Positions 6,040 through 13,075 of a stretch of 13,075 nt of DNA are shown here, piece by piece. The notes beneath the pieces are model-generated. The model was not told where the DNA came from. It did no database searches and was given only the letters and a program-made list of their open reading frames with translations. Numbering within the stretch: the stretch's first letter is position 1; each line of letters begins with the position of its first letter. Source of the DNA: Pseudomonadota bacterium. Its GTDB lineage: Bacteria > Pseudomonadota > Alphaproteobacteria > Acetobacterales > Acetobacteraceae. The position numbers were made by a program, and so were the translations under genes. The stretch spans positions 1-13,075 of the forward strand of contig JAKAQU010000037.1 of assembly GCA_021819535.1 (NCBI GenBank), given 5' to 3'.

Positions 6040-8030
6040 TCGCGGTATTGGCGGGTGTTTTGGCGCTGCTGGCCCTCGGCGGGGTGGGCATGTCGCGGTC
6101 ACGGCGGGCAAGCGGCATCGTCTATGGCGTGAGCTTGCTGCTCTCTTCGGCGCTCGGCCTCGTTGGGCTCCATGCGCTGCTGGCGGCAGGGCCGGAGACG
6201 GTGGCACTGCCGCTCGGCCTGCCCTGGGTCGGCGCCCATTTTCGGCTCGACGCGCTGGCCGGGTTTTTTCTTCTCATCATCAATCTCGGCGGCGCGGCGG
6301 TGAGCCTCTATGCGATCGGTCATGGCCGGCATGAGCATGACAAGGCCCGGGTGCTGCCGTTTTATCCCTGGTTTCTCGCGGCCCTCGATCTCGTCGTCAT
6401 CGCCGATGATGCCTTCACGTTTCTGTTCGCCTGGGAGTTGATGTCTCTCGTCTCCTGGGCTCTGGTGCTTGCCCATCATCGCGCTCCCGGGACGCTGCGC
6501 GCCGGATATGTCTATTTGGTGATGGCGAGCCTCTCTGGCCTCGTGCTGCTGCTCGCCTTCGGCCTGCTGGCCGGAGCCAATGGCGGCTATGCCTTCGCGC
6601 TCATGCGCACGACACGGCCGACACCGGGCATCGCCGGGCTTGCGCTCATGCTGGCGCTGATCGGCACCGGGGCGAAAGCGGGCCTGGTGCCGCTGCATGT
6701 TTGGCTTCCGCTCGCCCATCCCGCGGCGCCGAGCCATGTCTCGGCACTGATGAGCGGCGTCATGACCAAGGTTGCGGTTTATGCCTTCGTGCGCATTGCC
6801 TTCGACCTGCTCGGCCCGCCGCCCGCGTGGAGTGCCGTCATCGTGCTGCTGCTCGGCGGCGCGAGCGCCTGCCTCGGTATTCTTTATGCGTTGATGGAGA
6901 GCGATCTCAAGCGGCTGCTCGCCTACAGCACGGTCGAGAATGTCGGCATCGTCTTCATCGGCGTTGGTCTCGCGATGGCGTTCCAGGCGTCCGGTTTCGC
7001 GCTCGGGGCGGCACTGGCGCTGACGGCGGCGCTGTTTCACGTCTTCAATCACGCCATCATCAAGACGCTGCTGTTTTGCGGCGCCGGCGCTGTCTTGAGC
7101 GCGACCGGCGAGCGCGATATGGACCGTCTTGGTGGCCTGATCCATCGTTTGCCGCAAACCAGCGTCGCCATGCTGATCGCCTGCGCCGCGATCGCGGCGT
7201 TGCCACCGCTCAATGGCTTCGTCTCGGAATGGCTTACATTTCAGGCGATCCTGCTGCGCCCGGCGTTGCCGCAATGGGGGCTCAAGCTGATGATCCCCGC
7301 CGACGGCGCGCTGCTGGCCCTCGCCGCGGCGCTGACGGCGGCCTGTTTCGTCAAGCTGTTCGGCATTGCGTTTCTCGGCCGGCCGCGTAGCGATGCCGCG
7401 CGCGAGGCCCATGAGCTAGACCGCTTCTCGCGCGCCGCCATGCTGGGCTTGGCGGCAATCTCCCTGCTGGTCGGGATTTTCCCCGGCGTTCTGGTCGATG
7501 TCTTGGCACCGGTGATGCGCGAGATGTTCGGTGCAAGGCTTGCGGCGCAGACCCCGCTTCCGTGGCTCTCGCTGATCCCGGTTGCGGCAAGCCGTAGCTC
7601 TTATAACGGGCTTCTGGTTTTTCTGTTCATCGCGTTCTCGACTGCGGCGACCATTCTCGCGATCCATCGCGTCACCTCTCGCAGCGCACGACGGGCGCCC
7701 GCCTGGGATTGCGGTTTTCCCGATGCCAGCGCGATCACGCAATATAGTGGTGCGAGTTTCGCGCAGCCGCTCCGGCGCGTGTTCGCGGCAACTCTGTTCG
7801 GCGCGCGCGAAACCGTGACCCTTCCGCCGCCCGGCGATATGGCGCCGGCGCGGATCGAAAAGGCGCTGCCCGACCCGATCTGGGATCGGCTTTATGCGCC
7901 GTTTGAGCGGCTGATCGGCCGTCTTGCCGATTTTCTCAATCCCCTTCAGTTTCTTACCATTCGCCGCTATCTCGTCTTCGTCTTTCTCGCGCTGGTCTCA
8001 CTTTTGCTGGCGCTGGCACTCTCGCAATGA
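6036..8030 (+). CDS. hyfB: Hydrogenase-4 subunit B-like antiporter subunit (NuoL/HyfB/HycC family)
   Basis: A 664-residue, highly hydrophobic inner-membrane protein of the Mrp-antiporter/NuoL-N-M superfamily, expected to translocate H+ or Na+. The key proton-path residues are visible: Glu134 in the membrane motif FAWELMSLVSW, Lys214 in GTGAKAGLVPLHVWLP, Lys245 in MTKVAVY, Lys292 in DLKRLLAYSTVENVG and Lys343 in NHAIIKTLLF. The C-terminus has the HyfB-specific cytoplasmic section (WDCGFPDAS, QYSGASFAQPLRR) and a final membrane helix, and lacks the long lateral helix of NuoL. The ATG at 6036 overlaps the XRE stop and leads directly into the first membrane helix. The stop overlaps the next start (ATGA, 8027-8030). 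The gene symbol is by homology; the complex is probably not a true hydrogenase (see hyfG). Confidence 0.92.
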   Translation: MIAVLAGVLALLALGGVGMSRSRRASGIVYGVSLLLSSALGLVGLHALLAAGPETVALPLGLPWVGAHFRLDALAGFFLLIINLGGAAVSLYAIGHGRHEHDKARVLPFYPWFLAALDLVVIADDAFTFLFAWELMSLVSWALVLAHHRAPGTLRAGYVYLVMASLSGLVLLLAFGLLAGANGGYAFALMRTTRPTPGIAGLALMLALIGTGAKAGLVPLHVWLPLAHPAAPSHVSALMSGVMTKVAVYAFVRIAFDLLGPPPAWSAVIVLLLGGASACLGILYALMESDLKRLLAYSTVENVGIVFIGVGLAMAFQASGFALGAALALTAALFHVFNHAIIKTLLFCGAGAVLSATGERDMDRLGGLIHRLPQTSVAMLIACAAIAALPPLNGFVSEWLTFQAILLRPALPQWGLKLMIPADGALLALAAALTAACFVKLFGIAFLGRPRSDAAREAHELDRFSRAAMLGLAAISLLVGIFPGVLVDVLAPVMREMFGARLAAQTPLPWLSLIPVAASRSSYNGLLVFLFIAFSTAATILAIHRVTSRSARRAPAWDCGFPDASAITQYSGASFAQPLRRVFAATLFGARETVTLPPPGDMAPARIEKALPDPIWDRLYAPFERLIGRLADFLNPLQFLTIRRYLVFVFLALVSLLLALALSQ

Positions 8031-9001
8031 CGATGCCGTCGATCCCGATCTCGCTGTTAGCGCAAGGGGGGCAGATGGTGCTGGTGCTGCTCGCAGCCCC
8101 TTTGCTCACCGGCTTCGTGCGCAAGGTGAAAGCGCGGCTTCAGCGCCGACGCGGCGCCTCGCTCATCCAGCCCTACCGTGATCTTCGGCGTCTACTCGGC
8201 AAGGAGGCGGTGATCGCCGAAAATGCGTCGTGGCTGTTCCGCACTGCACCTTATCTGATTTTCGCCTTGACCTGGGTTGCCGCATCAATGGTGCCAACCT
8301 TTGCCGGCGGGCTGATGTTTTCCTGGACCGGCGATCTCATCGTCATCATCGCACTCTTGGGGGCCGCGCGCTTTCTCCTCGCCTTGGCCGGGCTCGATAT
8401 CGGCACCGGCTTTGGCGGCATCGGCGCATCACGGGAGATGATGATCGCGTCATTGGCCGAGCCGGCGATGCTGATGATCGTCGTCACACTCGCGCTGATT
8501 GCCGGATCGACGGAACTTGCGACCATCGCCGGGTATTTAGAGACGGGTGCCGCTGGTCTCCGCATATCGCTCGCGCTCGCACTCGTCGCCTTCGCGATCG
8601 TTGCCCTGGCCGAAAATGGCCGTCTTCCGGTCGACAATCCGGCGACCCATCTCGAACTCACCATGGTTCACGAAGCCATGGTTCTGGAATATTCGGCGCG
8701 CCATCTTGCAATGCTCGAACTTGCCGCATCGCTGAAGCTTTTGCTCACCATCTCGATGATCGTCGCCATTTTCTTTCCCTTCGGCATGGCGGGCGGCGGG
8801 GATGGCCTCATCGATATCGCCGCTTGCGCGCGTGGTGGTCTCGTCTGGGGCGGAAAGCTCGCCGCCGCCGGTGCTCTCCTTGGTGGGTTCGAGACCGCGA
8901 TCGCCAAAATGCGGGTATTTCGCATTCCGGGCCTGCTTGGCATCGCGTTGATGCTGGGGTTGCTCGGAACACTTCTCCTCTACATTTCGCAGGGTCTCTG
9001 A
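8027..9001 (+). CDS. hyfC: Hydrogenase-4 subunit C-like membrane subunit (NuoH/HyfC/HycD family)
   Basis: A 324-residue integral membrane protein related to complex I NuoH. This subunit anchors the peripheral arm and forms the path between the redox module and the proton channels. Visible landmarks: cytoplasmic loop QPYRDLRRLLGKE (about residues 48-60), the GGIGASREMMIASLAEPAM segment corresponding to the conserved NuoH loop, and the family signature AENGRLPVDNPATHLELTMVHEA with EYS immediately after. The acidic residues of that signature line the expected E-channel. Start: ATG at 8027 overlapping the hyfB stop; a second ATG two codons on (8033) is equally possible. Its stop shares one base with the hyfE start. 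Length is normal for HyfC (a little over 300). Confidence 0.92.
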   Translation: MTMPSIPISLLAQGGQMVLVLLAAPLLTGFVRKVKARLQRRRGASLIQPYRDLRRLLGKEAVIAENASWLFRTAPYLIFALTWVAASMVPTFAGGLMFSWTGDLIVIIALLGAARFLLALAGLDIGTGFGGIGASREMMIASLAEPAMLMIVVTLALIAGSTELATIAGYLETGAAGLRISLALALVAFAIVALAENGRLPVDNPATHLELTMVHEAMVLEYSARHLAMLELAASLKLLLTISMIVAIFFPFGMAGGGDGLIDIAACARGGLVWGGKLAAAGALLGGFETAIAKMRVFRIPGLLGIALMLGLLGTLLLYISQGL

Positions 9002-9663
9002 TGCACGCGATCTCCTTCGATGTCGCGAAACTTCTTGCCGGAGGGCTGGTCCTCGCGAGCTTCCTGATGATCTATCAGGTGCGCCTTTTGGCCATGCTGA
9101 ACGTGCTCGGGGGTCACGCCTTCATCCTAGCACTCGCCATCGCCTGGCAGGCCCACGTCCAGGACGCGCCCGAACTTTATATCACCGCCGCGATTACGCT
9201 GATTTTCAAAGCGGCACTTCTTCCGGAAGCATTACGCCGCATCGTCATTCGTCTTGGCATTCACCGCGAAATCGAAAACGTGACCAGCCTCGGGGCGGTC
9301 ATGCTCGCGGGCGTCGGGCTCGTTGCGCTCTCACTCGAAGTGATGCTGCCGGTGACGGCGCGGACCGATCCTCTGACGCGCATCGATATCGCGCTCGCGC
9401 TCTCGGTCGTTCTGCTCGGCCTATTGATGATGGTGACGCGGCGCAACGCAGTGAGCCAGGTCGCGGCGTTTCTATCTCTGGAGAACGGCATCGATCTCGC
9501 CGCCGCTGGCGCCGAAGGCATGCCGCTCGTGGTCGAGATCAGCATCGCCTTTTCGGTTCTGGTCGCGTTTCTGGTGGTTGGCGTATTCCTGTTTCGTATT
9601 CGAGAACGTTTTGACACCGTCGATATGCGGGCACTCGATGCCTTCCGGGGAGATCGCAAATGA
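9001..9663 (+). CDS. hyfE: Hydrogenase-4 component E-like membrane subunit (NuoK-related)
   Basis: A 220-residue integral membrane protein of the HyfE family, the N-terminal half resembling NuoK. Visible features: several membrane spans starting near residue 10, the conserved LYITAAITLIFKAALLPEALRRI segment around residues 58-82, RNAVSQVAAFLSLENGIDLAA around residues 155-175 (the LxxENG motif with a buried Glu shared with NuoK), and a C-terminal tail FRIRERFDTVDM. The start is taken as ATG 9001-9003, which overlaps the hyfC TGA by one base (TGATG). The same frame is open far upstream, to 8230, but the upstream translation is Arg-rich and antiparallel to the logic of the hyfC coding frame, so it is not coding. 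The stop overlaps the hyfF start (ATGA, 9660-9663). Confidence 0.9.
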   Translation: MHAISFDVAKLLAGGLVLASFLMIYQVRLLAMLNVLGGHAFILALAIAWQAHVQDAPELYITAAITLIFKAALLPEALRRIVIRLGIHREIENVTSLGAVMLAGVGLVALSLEVMLPVTARTDPLTRIDIALALSVVLLGLLMMVTRRNAVSQVAAFLSLENGIDLAAAGAEGMPLVVEISIAFSVLVAFLVVGVFLFRIRERFDTVDMRALDAFRGDRK

Positions 9664-11093
9664 TCGCCCTCGCCGGCGTGCTTGGCGTGCCCCTGGCTGC
9701 TGCCGCCCTCCTTGCGGCATTGCCGGGCTATCGGCTCTCGGCGCGGATCAACGGTGTCGCGAGCTTTATCGCCTTCGTTGCCGCACTCCTGCTTTTCTGG
9801 CGCCGTCCGGCGGTCGGCCCGTTCATGCTGGTTGACGATCTGAACGTGGTGTTCATCATGCTTTCCACCTTCATCGGCTTCACGACCAGCGTGTTCAGCG
9901 CGAGCTATATCGGGCATGAATTGGCAACCGGGCGGCTCACCGCGGTTTATCTGCGCTTCTATCATGCCATGTTCCAGGTGATGATGTTCGGCATGAATCT
10001 CGCGCTGGTCTCCAACAATATCGGCCTGATGTGGGTTGCGGTCGAACTCGCCACCTTGTCCACGGTGATGATGGTCGGCCTTTATCGCACCCATGAGGCG
10101 TTGGAGGCGGCGTGGAAATATTTCATTCTCGGCAGCGTCGGCATTGCACTCGCGCTGTTCGGCACCATCCTGGTCTATCTTGCCGCCCGCCCCGCGATGG
10201 GGGGTGGCCTCCCCGGCATGGCATGGACGGCGCTTCTCGCCCATGCGCGCGACTTCGACCCCGCACTTCTCGATATCGCATTCGTTTTTCTTCTCATCGG
10301 CTATGGCACCAAGATCGGGCTCGCACCGATGCACGCCTGGCTTCCCGACGCCCATGCCGAGGGGCCGACGCCGATTTCAGCCGTTCTTTCTGGGCTTTTG
10401 CTCAATGTTGCACTCTACGCGCTGCTTCGCTTCAAGATGCTGCTGGCGGCGTGCCCGGGCAGTATCGCGCCGGGCCCGCTGATGATCGTGCTCGGCCTCA
10501 TCTCGCTGCTTTTTGCCAGTGTCATGCTGTATCGACGCCGCGATATCAAACGAATGTTCGCCTATTCCTCGATCGAGCATATGGGAATCATCGTTTTCGC
10601 CTTCGGAATGGCCGGCCCGCTTGGAAATTTCGCGGGCCTTCTGCAAATGGTCATGCATAGTCTCACGAAATCGGCGATTTTCTTTTCCGTCGGCCATGTT
10701 GCGCAGGTCAAGGGAACGCAACGCATTGCCGATATAGGCGGGCTCACGGAAAGCCACCCCGTGCTCGGCTGGAGCCTGATTGCCGGTGTGGCCGCTATCA
10801 CCGGCTTGCCGCCATTCGGCGTCTTCACGAGCGAATTTCTTGTCGTAAGCTCGACATTCGCGCGCACGCCGCTGCTCGCGGGATTGCTCGCCTGCGGTCT
10901 TTTGCTTGCGCTCGGTGCCTTATTGATGCGCGTCTCTTCGGTTGCCTTCGGCGTCGTGCGCGGACCCGTCGCGCCGGTAGAGGCATCCTATCTCCCGATA
11001 TTCGCCCATCTCGCGCTGGTGCTGATCGCCGGCGTCTATCTGCCGTGGCCTTTGGTCGCATGGTTTCAACATGTCGCGGTGCTGCTCGGATGA
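9660..11093 (+). CDS. hyfF: Hydrogenase-4 subunit F-like antiporter subunit (NuoN/M/HyfF family)
   Basis: A 477-residue Mrp-antiporter-family membrane protein, the second ion-translocating subunit of the complex and clearly distinct from the hyfB homologue. Visible motifs: Glu129 in WVAVELATLSTVMM, Lys218 in GYGTKIGLAPMHAWLPDAHAEGPTPISA, Lys297 in DIKRMFAYSSIEHMG and Lys337 in MHSLTKSAIFF. These are the conserved charged residues of the proton path. ATG 9660 overlaps the hyfE stop, and the TGA overlaps the hyfG start (ATGA, 11090-11093). Length agrees with HyfF and is shorter than hyfB. HyfD, the third antiporter-like subunit of the enteric hydrogenase-4 operon, has no counterpart between hyfC and hyfE here. 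Confidence 0.92.
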   Translation: MIALAGVLGVPLAAAALLAALPGYRLSARINGVASFIAFVAALLLFWRRPAVGPFMLVDDLNVVFIMLSTFIGFTTSVFSASYIGHELATGRLTAVYLRFYHAMFQVMMFGMNLALVSNNIGLMWVAVELATLSTVMMVGLYRTHEALEAAWKYFILGSVGIALALFGTILVYLAARPAMGGGLPGMAWTALLAHARDFDPALLDIAFVFLLIGYGTKIGLAPMHAWLPDAHAEGPTPISAVLSGLLLNVALYALLRFKMLLAACPGSIAPGPLMIVLGLISLLFASVMLYRRRDIKRMFAYSSIEHMGIIVFAFGMAGPLGNFAGLLQMVMHSLTKSAIFFSVGHVAQVKGTQRIADIGGLTESHPVLGWSLIAGVAAITGLPPFGVFTSEFLVVSSTFARTPLLAGLLACGLLLALGALLMRVSSVAFGVVRGPVAPVEASYLPIFAHLALVLIAGVYLPWPLVAWFQHVAVLLG

Positions 11094-12463
11094 ATAGGTG
11101 GGAGGAGGGGATTGCGCGCCTGGCTGCGGGGGCGACGCTGCTCAGCCTCTGGGGCGAAGTCGGGCGTGTGCATATCGCTGTTCTGGAAGGAGATGCGATC
11201 TCGCATGTGGTTCGCGATTGCCCCGACGGGCGCTATCCCGCGCTCGGCGCGCGCTTTCCACAGGCGATCCGCCTGGAACGGGCCGCGCGCGATCTATACG
11301 GCCTCGATCCCATCGGCTTGCCTGATCGGCGCCCGTGGCTCGATCATGGCCGTGCTCCGAATGCCTATCCGTTTCTTCCAGTCGAAGGGGAGGGGCTGCA
11401 TCAGATTCCAGTCGGCCCGGTGCATGCCGGCATCATCGAACCTGGGCATTTCCGCTTTACCTGCGATGGCGAAACCGTGGTGCGGTTGGAGGCGCGGCTC
11501 GGCTATGTCCATCGCGGCGTCGAGCGGTTGATGGCTGGAGCGGATCTGGATTTTGCGGCAAAACTCGCGGGACGGATCAGCGGCGATAGTACAGTTGCCT
11601 ACGCGATCGCGTTTGCGCAAGCGATCGAGGCCGCACTCGATGCCGCACCGCCACGCCGCGCGCTCTGGCTGCGCGCGATCATGGCGGAGATAGAGCGGCT
11701 CGCCAATCATTTCGGCGACATCGGCGCCATTTGCAATGATGGCGGATTTCCCTTGATGCAGGCGCATTGTGCGATTTTGCGCGAGCGTGTGCTGCGTGCG
11801 GCTGAGAGTTGTTTCGGCCATCGGCTGATGATGGATTGCGTCGTGCCGGGTGGGGTCAAGAGCGACCTCGACCTTGATAAGATCAAGATTTTCACAGCCA
11901 TGATTTCCGAGATACGCGAGCGTTTCCCCGCACTGGTGACACTTTACGATCTTACCGCCTCGCTTCAGGATCGCACGAACGGCACCGGCGGTTTGCGTGC
12001 CGATCTCGCGCGCGGCTTTGGTGCGGGCGGCGTGATCGGGCGCGCATCGGGGCGCGATTTCGACGCGCGCCGAAGCCCGGGATATGAGCCTTACGAGGCC
12101 GCCGCGTTCACCGTTCCGGTGCGAACGGAGGGCGACGTCAATGCGCGGGTCTGGATCAGGATAGAGGAGGTCGAGCAAAGTCTCGGCCTTCTCACGCAAT
12201 GGCTGGAAACCTTGCCGGGAGGCGGGATCGCGGTCGATCTTCCGCGCAGCACGGGCGAGGGGATAGCGCTGGTCGAGGGATTCCGTGGCGACATTTTTCT
12301 TTGGCTCGCTGTCGCGGGCGGAAAAATCCGCCATTGCCACGCGCGCGATCCGTCCTGGTTCCACTGGCCACTTCTGGAGGCGGCGGTCGAGGGCAACATC
12401 ATCGCCGATTTTCCGCTCTGCAACAAATCTTTCAACGGCTCCTATGCCGGGCATGACCTCTGA
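11090..12463 (+). CDS. hyfG: HyfG-like large subunit (NuoC-NuoD fusion) lacking the NiFe cysteines
   Basis: A 457-residue peripheral subunit. Residues 1 to about 90 are a short NuoC-like domain with the signature ERAARDLYGLDPIGLPDRRPWL at about 63-84. From about 95 it is NuoD/hydrogenase-large-subunit-like: VGPVHAGIIEPGHFRF at 108-123, then RLGYVHRGVERLM. In [NiFe] hydrogenases the next motif is RxCGxC, but here it is R-I-S-G-D-S (162-167). The C-terminal DPCxxC is replaced by N-G-S-Y-A-G (449-454) in SFNGSYAGHDL. By this alignment the four nickel ligands become Ser164, Ser167, Ser451 and Gly454, so no NiFe centre can form. This fits Ehr-type complexes. ATG 11090 overlaps the hyfF stop and starts at MNRWEEGIARL; the frame extends 15 codons upstream into hyfF (11045) without need. 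The substrate or quinone partner is unknown. Confidence 0.9.
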   Translation: MNRWEEGIARLAAGATLLSLWGEVGRVHIAVLEGDAISHVVRDCPDGRYPALGARFPQAIRLERAARDLYGLDPIGLPDRRPWLDHGRAPNAYPFLPVEGEGLHQIPVGPVHAGIIEPGHFRFTCDGETVVRLEARLGYVHRGVERLMAGADLDFAAKLAGRISGDSTVAYAIAFAQAIEAALDAAPPRRALWLRAIMAEIERLANHFGDIGAICNDGGFPLMQAHCAILRERVLRAAESCFGHRLMMDCVVPGGVKSDLDLDKIKIFTAMISEIRERFPALVTLYDLTASLQDRTNGTGGLRADLARGFGAGGVIGRASGRDFDARRSPGYEPYEAAAFTVPVRTEGDVNARVWIRIEEVEQSLGLLTQWLETLPGGGIAVDLPRSTGEGIALVEGFRGDIFLWLAVAGGKIRHCHARDPSWFHWPLLEAAVEGNIIADFPLCNKSFNGSYAGHDL

Positions 12464-12472
12464 GGGTTGGTG

Positions 12473-12997
12473 ATGCGGAAAACCATTTTGCAAGGGCTGC
12501 TGAACCGTCCGCTGAGCGAGCCCATAGCGCTCGCCGAAGACCCGGATGTCGTCGCGCTCGCGCGCGATCTCGATGCGGCCGTGGTCAAAAAGCTCGGACG
12601 CGGACTTGCGATCCGCGCCGTCGATGCCGGCTCGTGCAATGGCTGCGAGTTGGAAATGCACGCCATGAGCAACGCGTTTTACGATCTCGAGCGCTTTGGT
12701 CTTCGTTTTGTCGCCTCACCAAGACACGCCGATGTGCTGGCCGTGACCGGGCCGGTGACACGGCATATGCGAGATGCAGTTTTGCGCAGTTATGATGCGA
12801 TGCCACATCCGAAATGGGTGGTCGCGATCGGCGCCTGCGCGCGCGATGGTGGCGTTTTCGCAAAGAGCCCGGTTTGCCAGGGTGGCGTTGCCGCGGTGTT
12901 GCCGGTCGATCTCTGGATCGCCGGCTGTCCGCCGACCCCGCGCGATCTGCTGAAGGGATTGCTGACCCTGCTTTTGCCCAAGAGGTTTGATGAGTGA
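12473..12997 (+). CDS. hyfI: HyfI-like small subunit with one [4Fe-4S] cluster (NuoB family)
   Basis: A 174-residue peripheral electron-transfer subunit of the NuoB/hydrogenase small-subunit family. The cluster ligands are visible: Cys55 and Cys58 in GSCNGCELE, Cys122 in GACARDGG and Cys152 in AGCPPTP, with the conserved Glu after the second Cys. The CxxC spacing is that of group 4 hydrogenases; complex I NuoB has adjacent cysteines. The cluster would be the last electron relay to or from the hyfG active-site region. The start is taken as ATG 12473, 6 bases after GAGGG (12462-12466), which overlaps the hyfG stop. In-frame TTG (12467) and GTG (12470) are less likely. This is the last gene of the operon, followed within 6 bases by a strong hairpin. 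Confidence 0.92.
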   Translation: MRKTILQGLLNRPLSEPIALAEDPDVVALARDLDAAVVKKLGRGLAIRAVDAGSCNGCELEMHAMSNAFYDLERFGLRFVASPRHADVLAVTGPVTRHMRDAVLRSYDAMPHPKWVVAIGACARDGGVFAKSPVCQGGVAAVLPVDLWIAGCPPTPRDLLKGLLTLLLPKRFDE

Positions 12998-13002
12998 AGG
13001 AT

Positions 13003-13028
13003 GGTTCTTTTTCTGAAGAAAAAGAACC
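13003..13028. terminator. Perfect hairpin after hyfI, probable terminator and dispersed repeat
   Basis: Arms GGTTCTTTTTCT (13003-13014) and AGAAAAAGAACC (13017-13028) are perfectly complementary over 12 bp with a 2-base centre, starting 6 bases after the hyfI stop. TTTT runs follow further on at 13037-13040 and 13044-13047. Position and symmetry fit an operon-end terminator, possibly bidirectional. I recall very similar sequence recurring between genes in Acetobacteraceae genomes, so it may be a dispersed repeat element; that was not searched. Confidence 0.6.
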
Positions 13029-13060
13029 AAAAGACGTTTTCCTGTTTTCCTCGGAGTGGC

Positions 13061-13075
13061 AGTGCCGCAGGCACT
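13061..13075. repeat. Second small hairpin at the right edge
   Basis: AGTGCC-GCA-GGCACT: a perfect 6-bp stem with a 3-base loop ending at the last base of the window. It may extend beyond the edge and belong to the same intergenic repeat or terminator structure as 13003-13028. Confidence 0.4.

Noticed and set aside
6099..7412. 437-codon minus-strand frame opposite hyfB
   Set aside because: The translation is Arg/Gln/Glu-rich with no family features, lying fully across a well-supported membrane protein; a shadow frame.
8230..9000. Upstream extension of the hyfE frame inside hyfC
   Set aside because: The extension is an Arg/His-rich frame inside the clear hyfC coding sequence. The ATG at 9001 overlaps the hyfC stop in the same way as the other junctions.
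9261..10355. 364-codon minus-strand frame across hyfE/hyfF
   Set aside because: Low-complexity charged translation with no motif; it spans two well-supported genes on the other strand.
11045..11089. 15-codon N-terminal extension of hyfG
   Set aside because: It lies inside the end of hyfF. The ATG at 11090 gives the standard ATGA overlap and matches the expected NuoC-like start.
11294..12661. 455-codon minus-strand frame across hyfG/hyfI
   Set aside because: No recognisable domain; it spans two conserved genes and their junction, as expected of a shadow frame.
11090..12997. Reading the operon as a functional hydrogenase-4/formate hydrogenlyase
   Set aside because: The nickel-binding cysteines are absent from the large subunit and no formate dehydrogenase or HyfA/HyfH gene is in the unit; homology names are kept only as symbols.

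Overview
The window is GC-rich proteobacterial DNA, most likely from an alphaproteobacterium. The hairpin repeat at 13003-13028 resembles intergenic repeats I associate with Acetobacteraceae, but this placement comes from memory of similar sequence and was not searched. No rRNA, tRNA or CRISPR array was seen. Every gene assignment rests on reading motifs by eye.

Layout. (1) Positions 1-171 are the terminal part of an IS3-family insertion sequence, with the start of its orfA on the minus strand running off the left edge. (2) The IS end abuts a sugar ABC transporter gene (172-2160) exactly at its first Walker B motif. The fused ATPase-permease has therefore lost its 5' part and is probably a disrupted gene. 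(3) After a 323-bp gap comes a two-gene plus-strand unit: a Baeyer-Villiger monooxygenase (2484-4142) and an HSL-family alpha/beta hydrolase (4146-5114). Together they look like a ketone to ester/lactone to acid plus alcohol degradation pair. (4) Positions 5115-5781 are a scar-like region. It holds the C-terminal remnant of an unrelated alpha/beta hydrolase on the minus strand, a pair of near-identical direct repeats resembling an IS21-family end, a 77-codon orphan ORF on the minus strand, and an AT-rich intergenic region with dyads and a promoter. (5) From 5782 to 12997 runs a tightly packed seven-gene operon: a small XRE-type DNA-binding protein, then homologues of HyfB, HyfC, HyfE, HyfF, HyfG and HyfI. 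Five of the six junctions are overlapping stop/start codons. A perfect hairpin follows the last gene.

The most interesting object is the hyf-like complex. It resembles a membrane-bound hydrogenase-4/formate hydrogenlyase and complex I: two antiporter-like subunits, a NuoH-like and a NuoK-like membrane subunit, a fused NuoCD-like large subunit and a NuoB-like small subunit. In the large subunit, all four positions where [NiFe] hydrogenases carry nickel-binding cysteines are Ser, Ser, Ser and Gly. The small subunit keeps its four [4Fe-4S] ligands. This is the pattern of the energy-converting-hydrogenase-related (Ehr) complexes, whose substrate is unknown. Co-transcription with, and translational coupling to, a small XRE regulator is a further point of interest.
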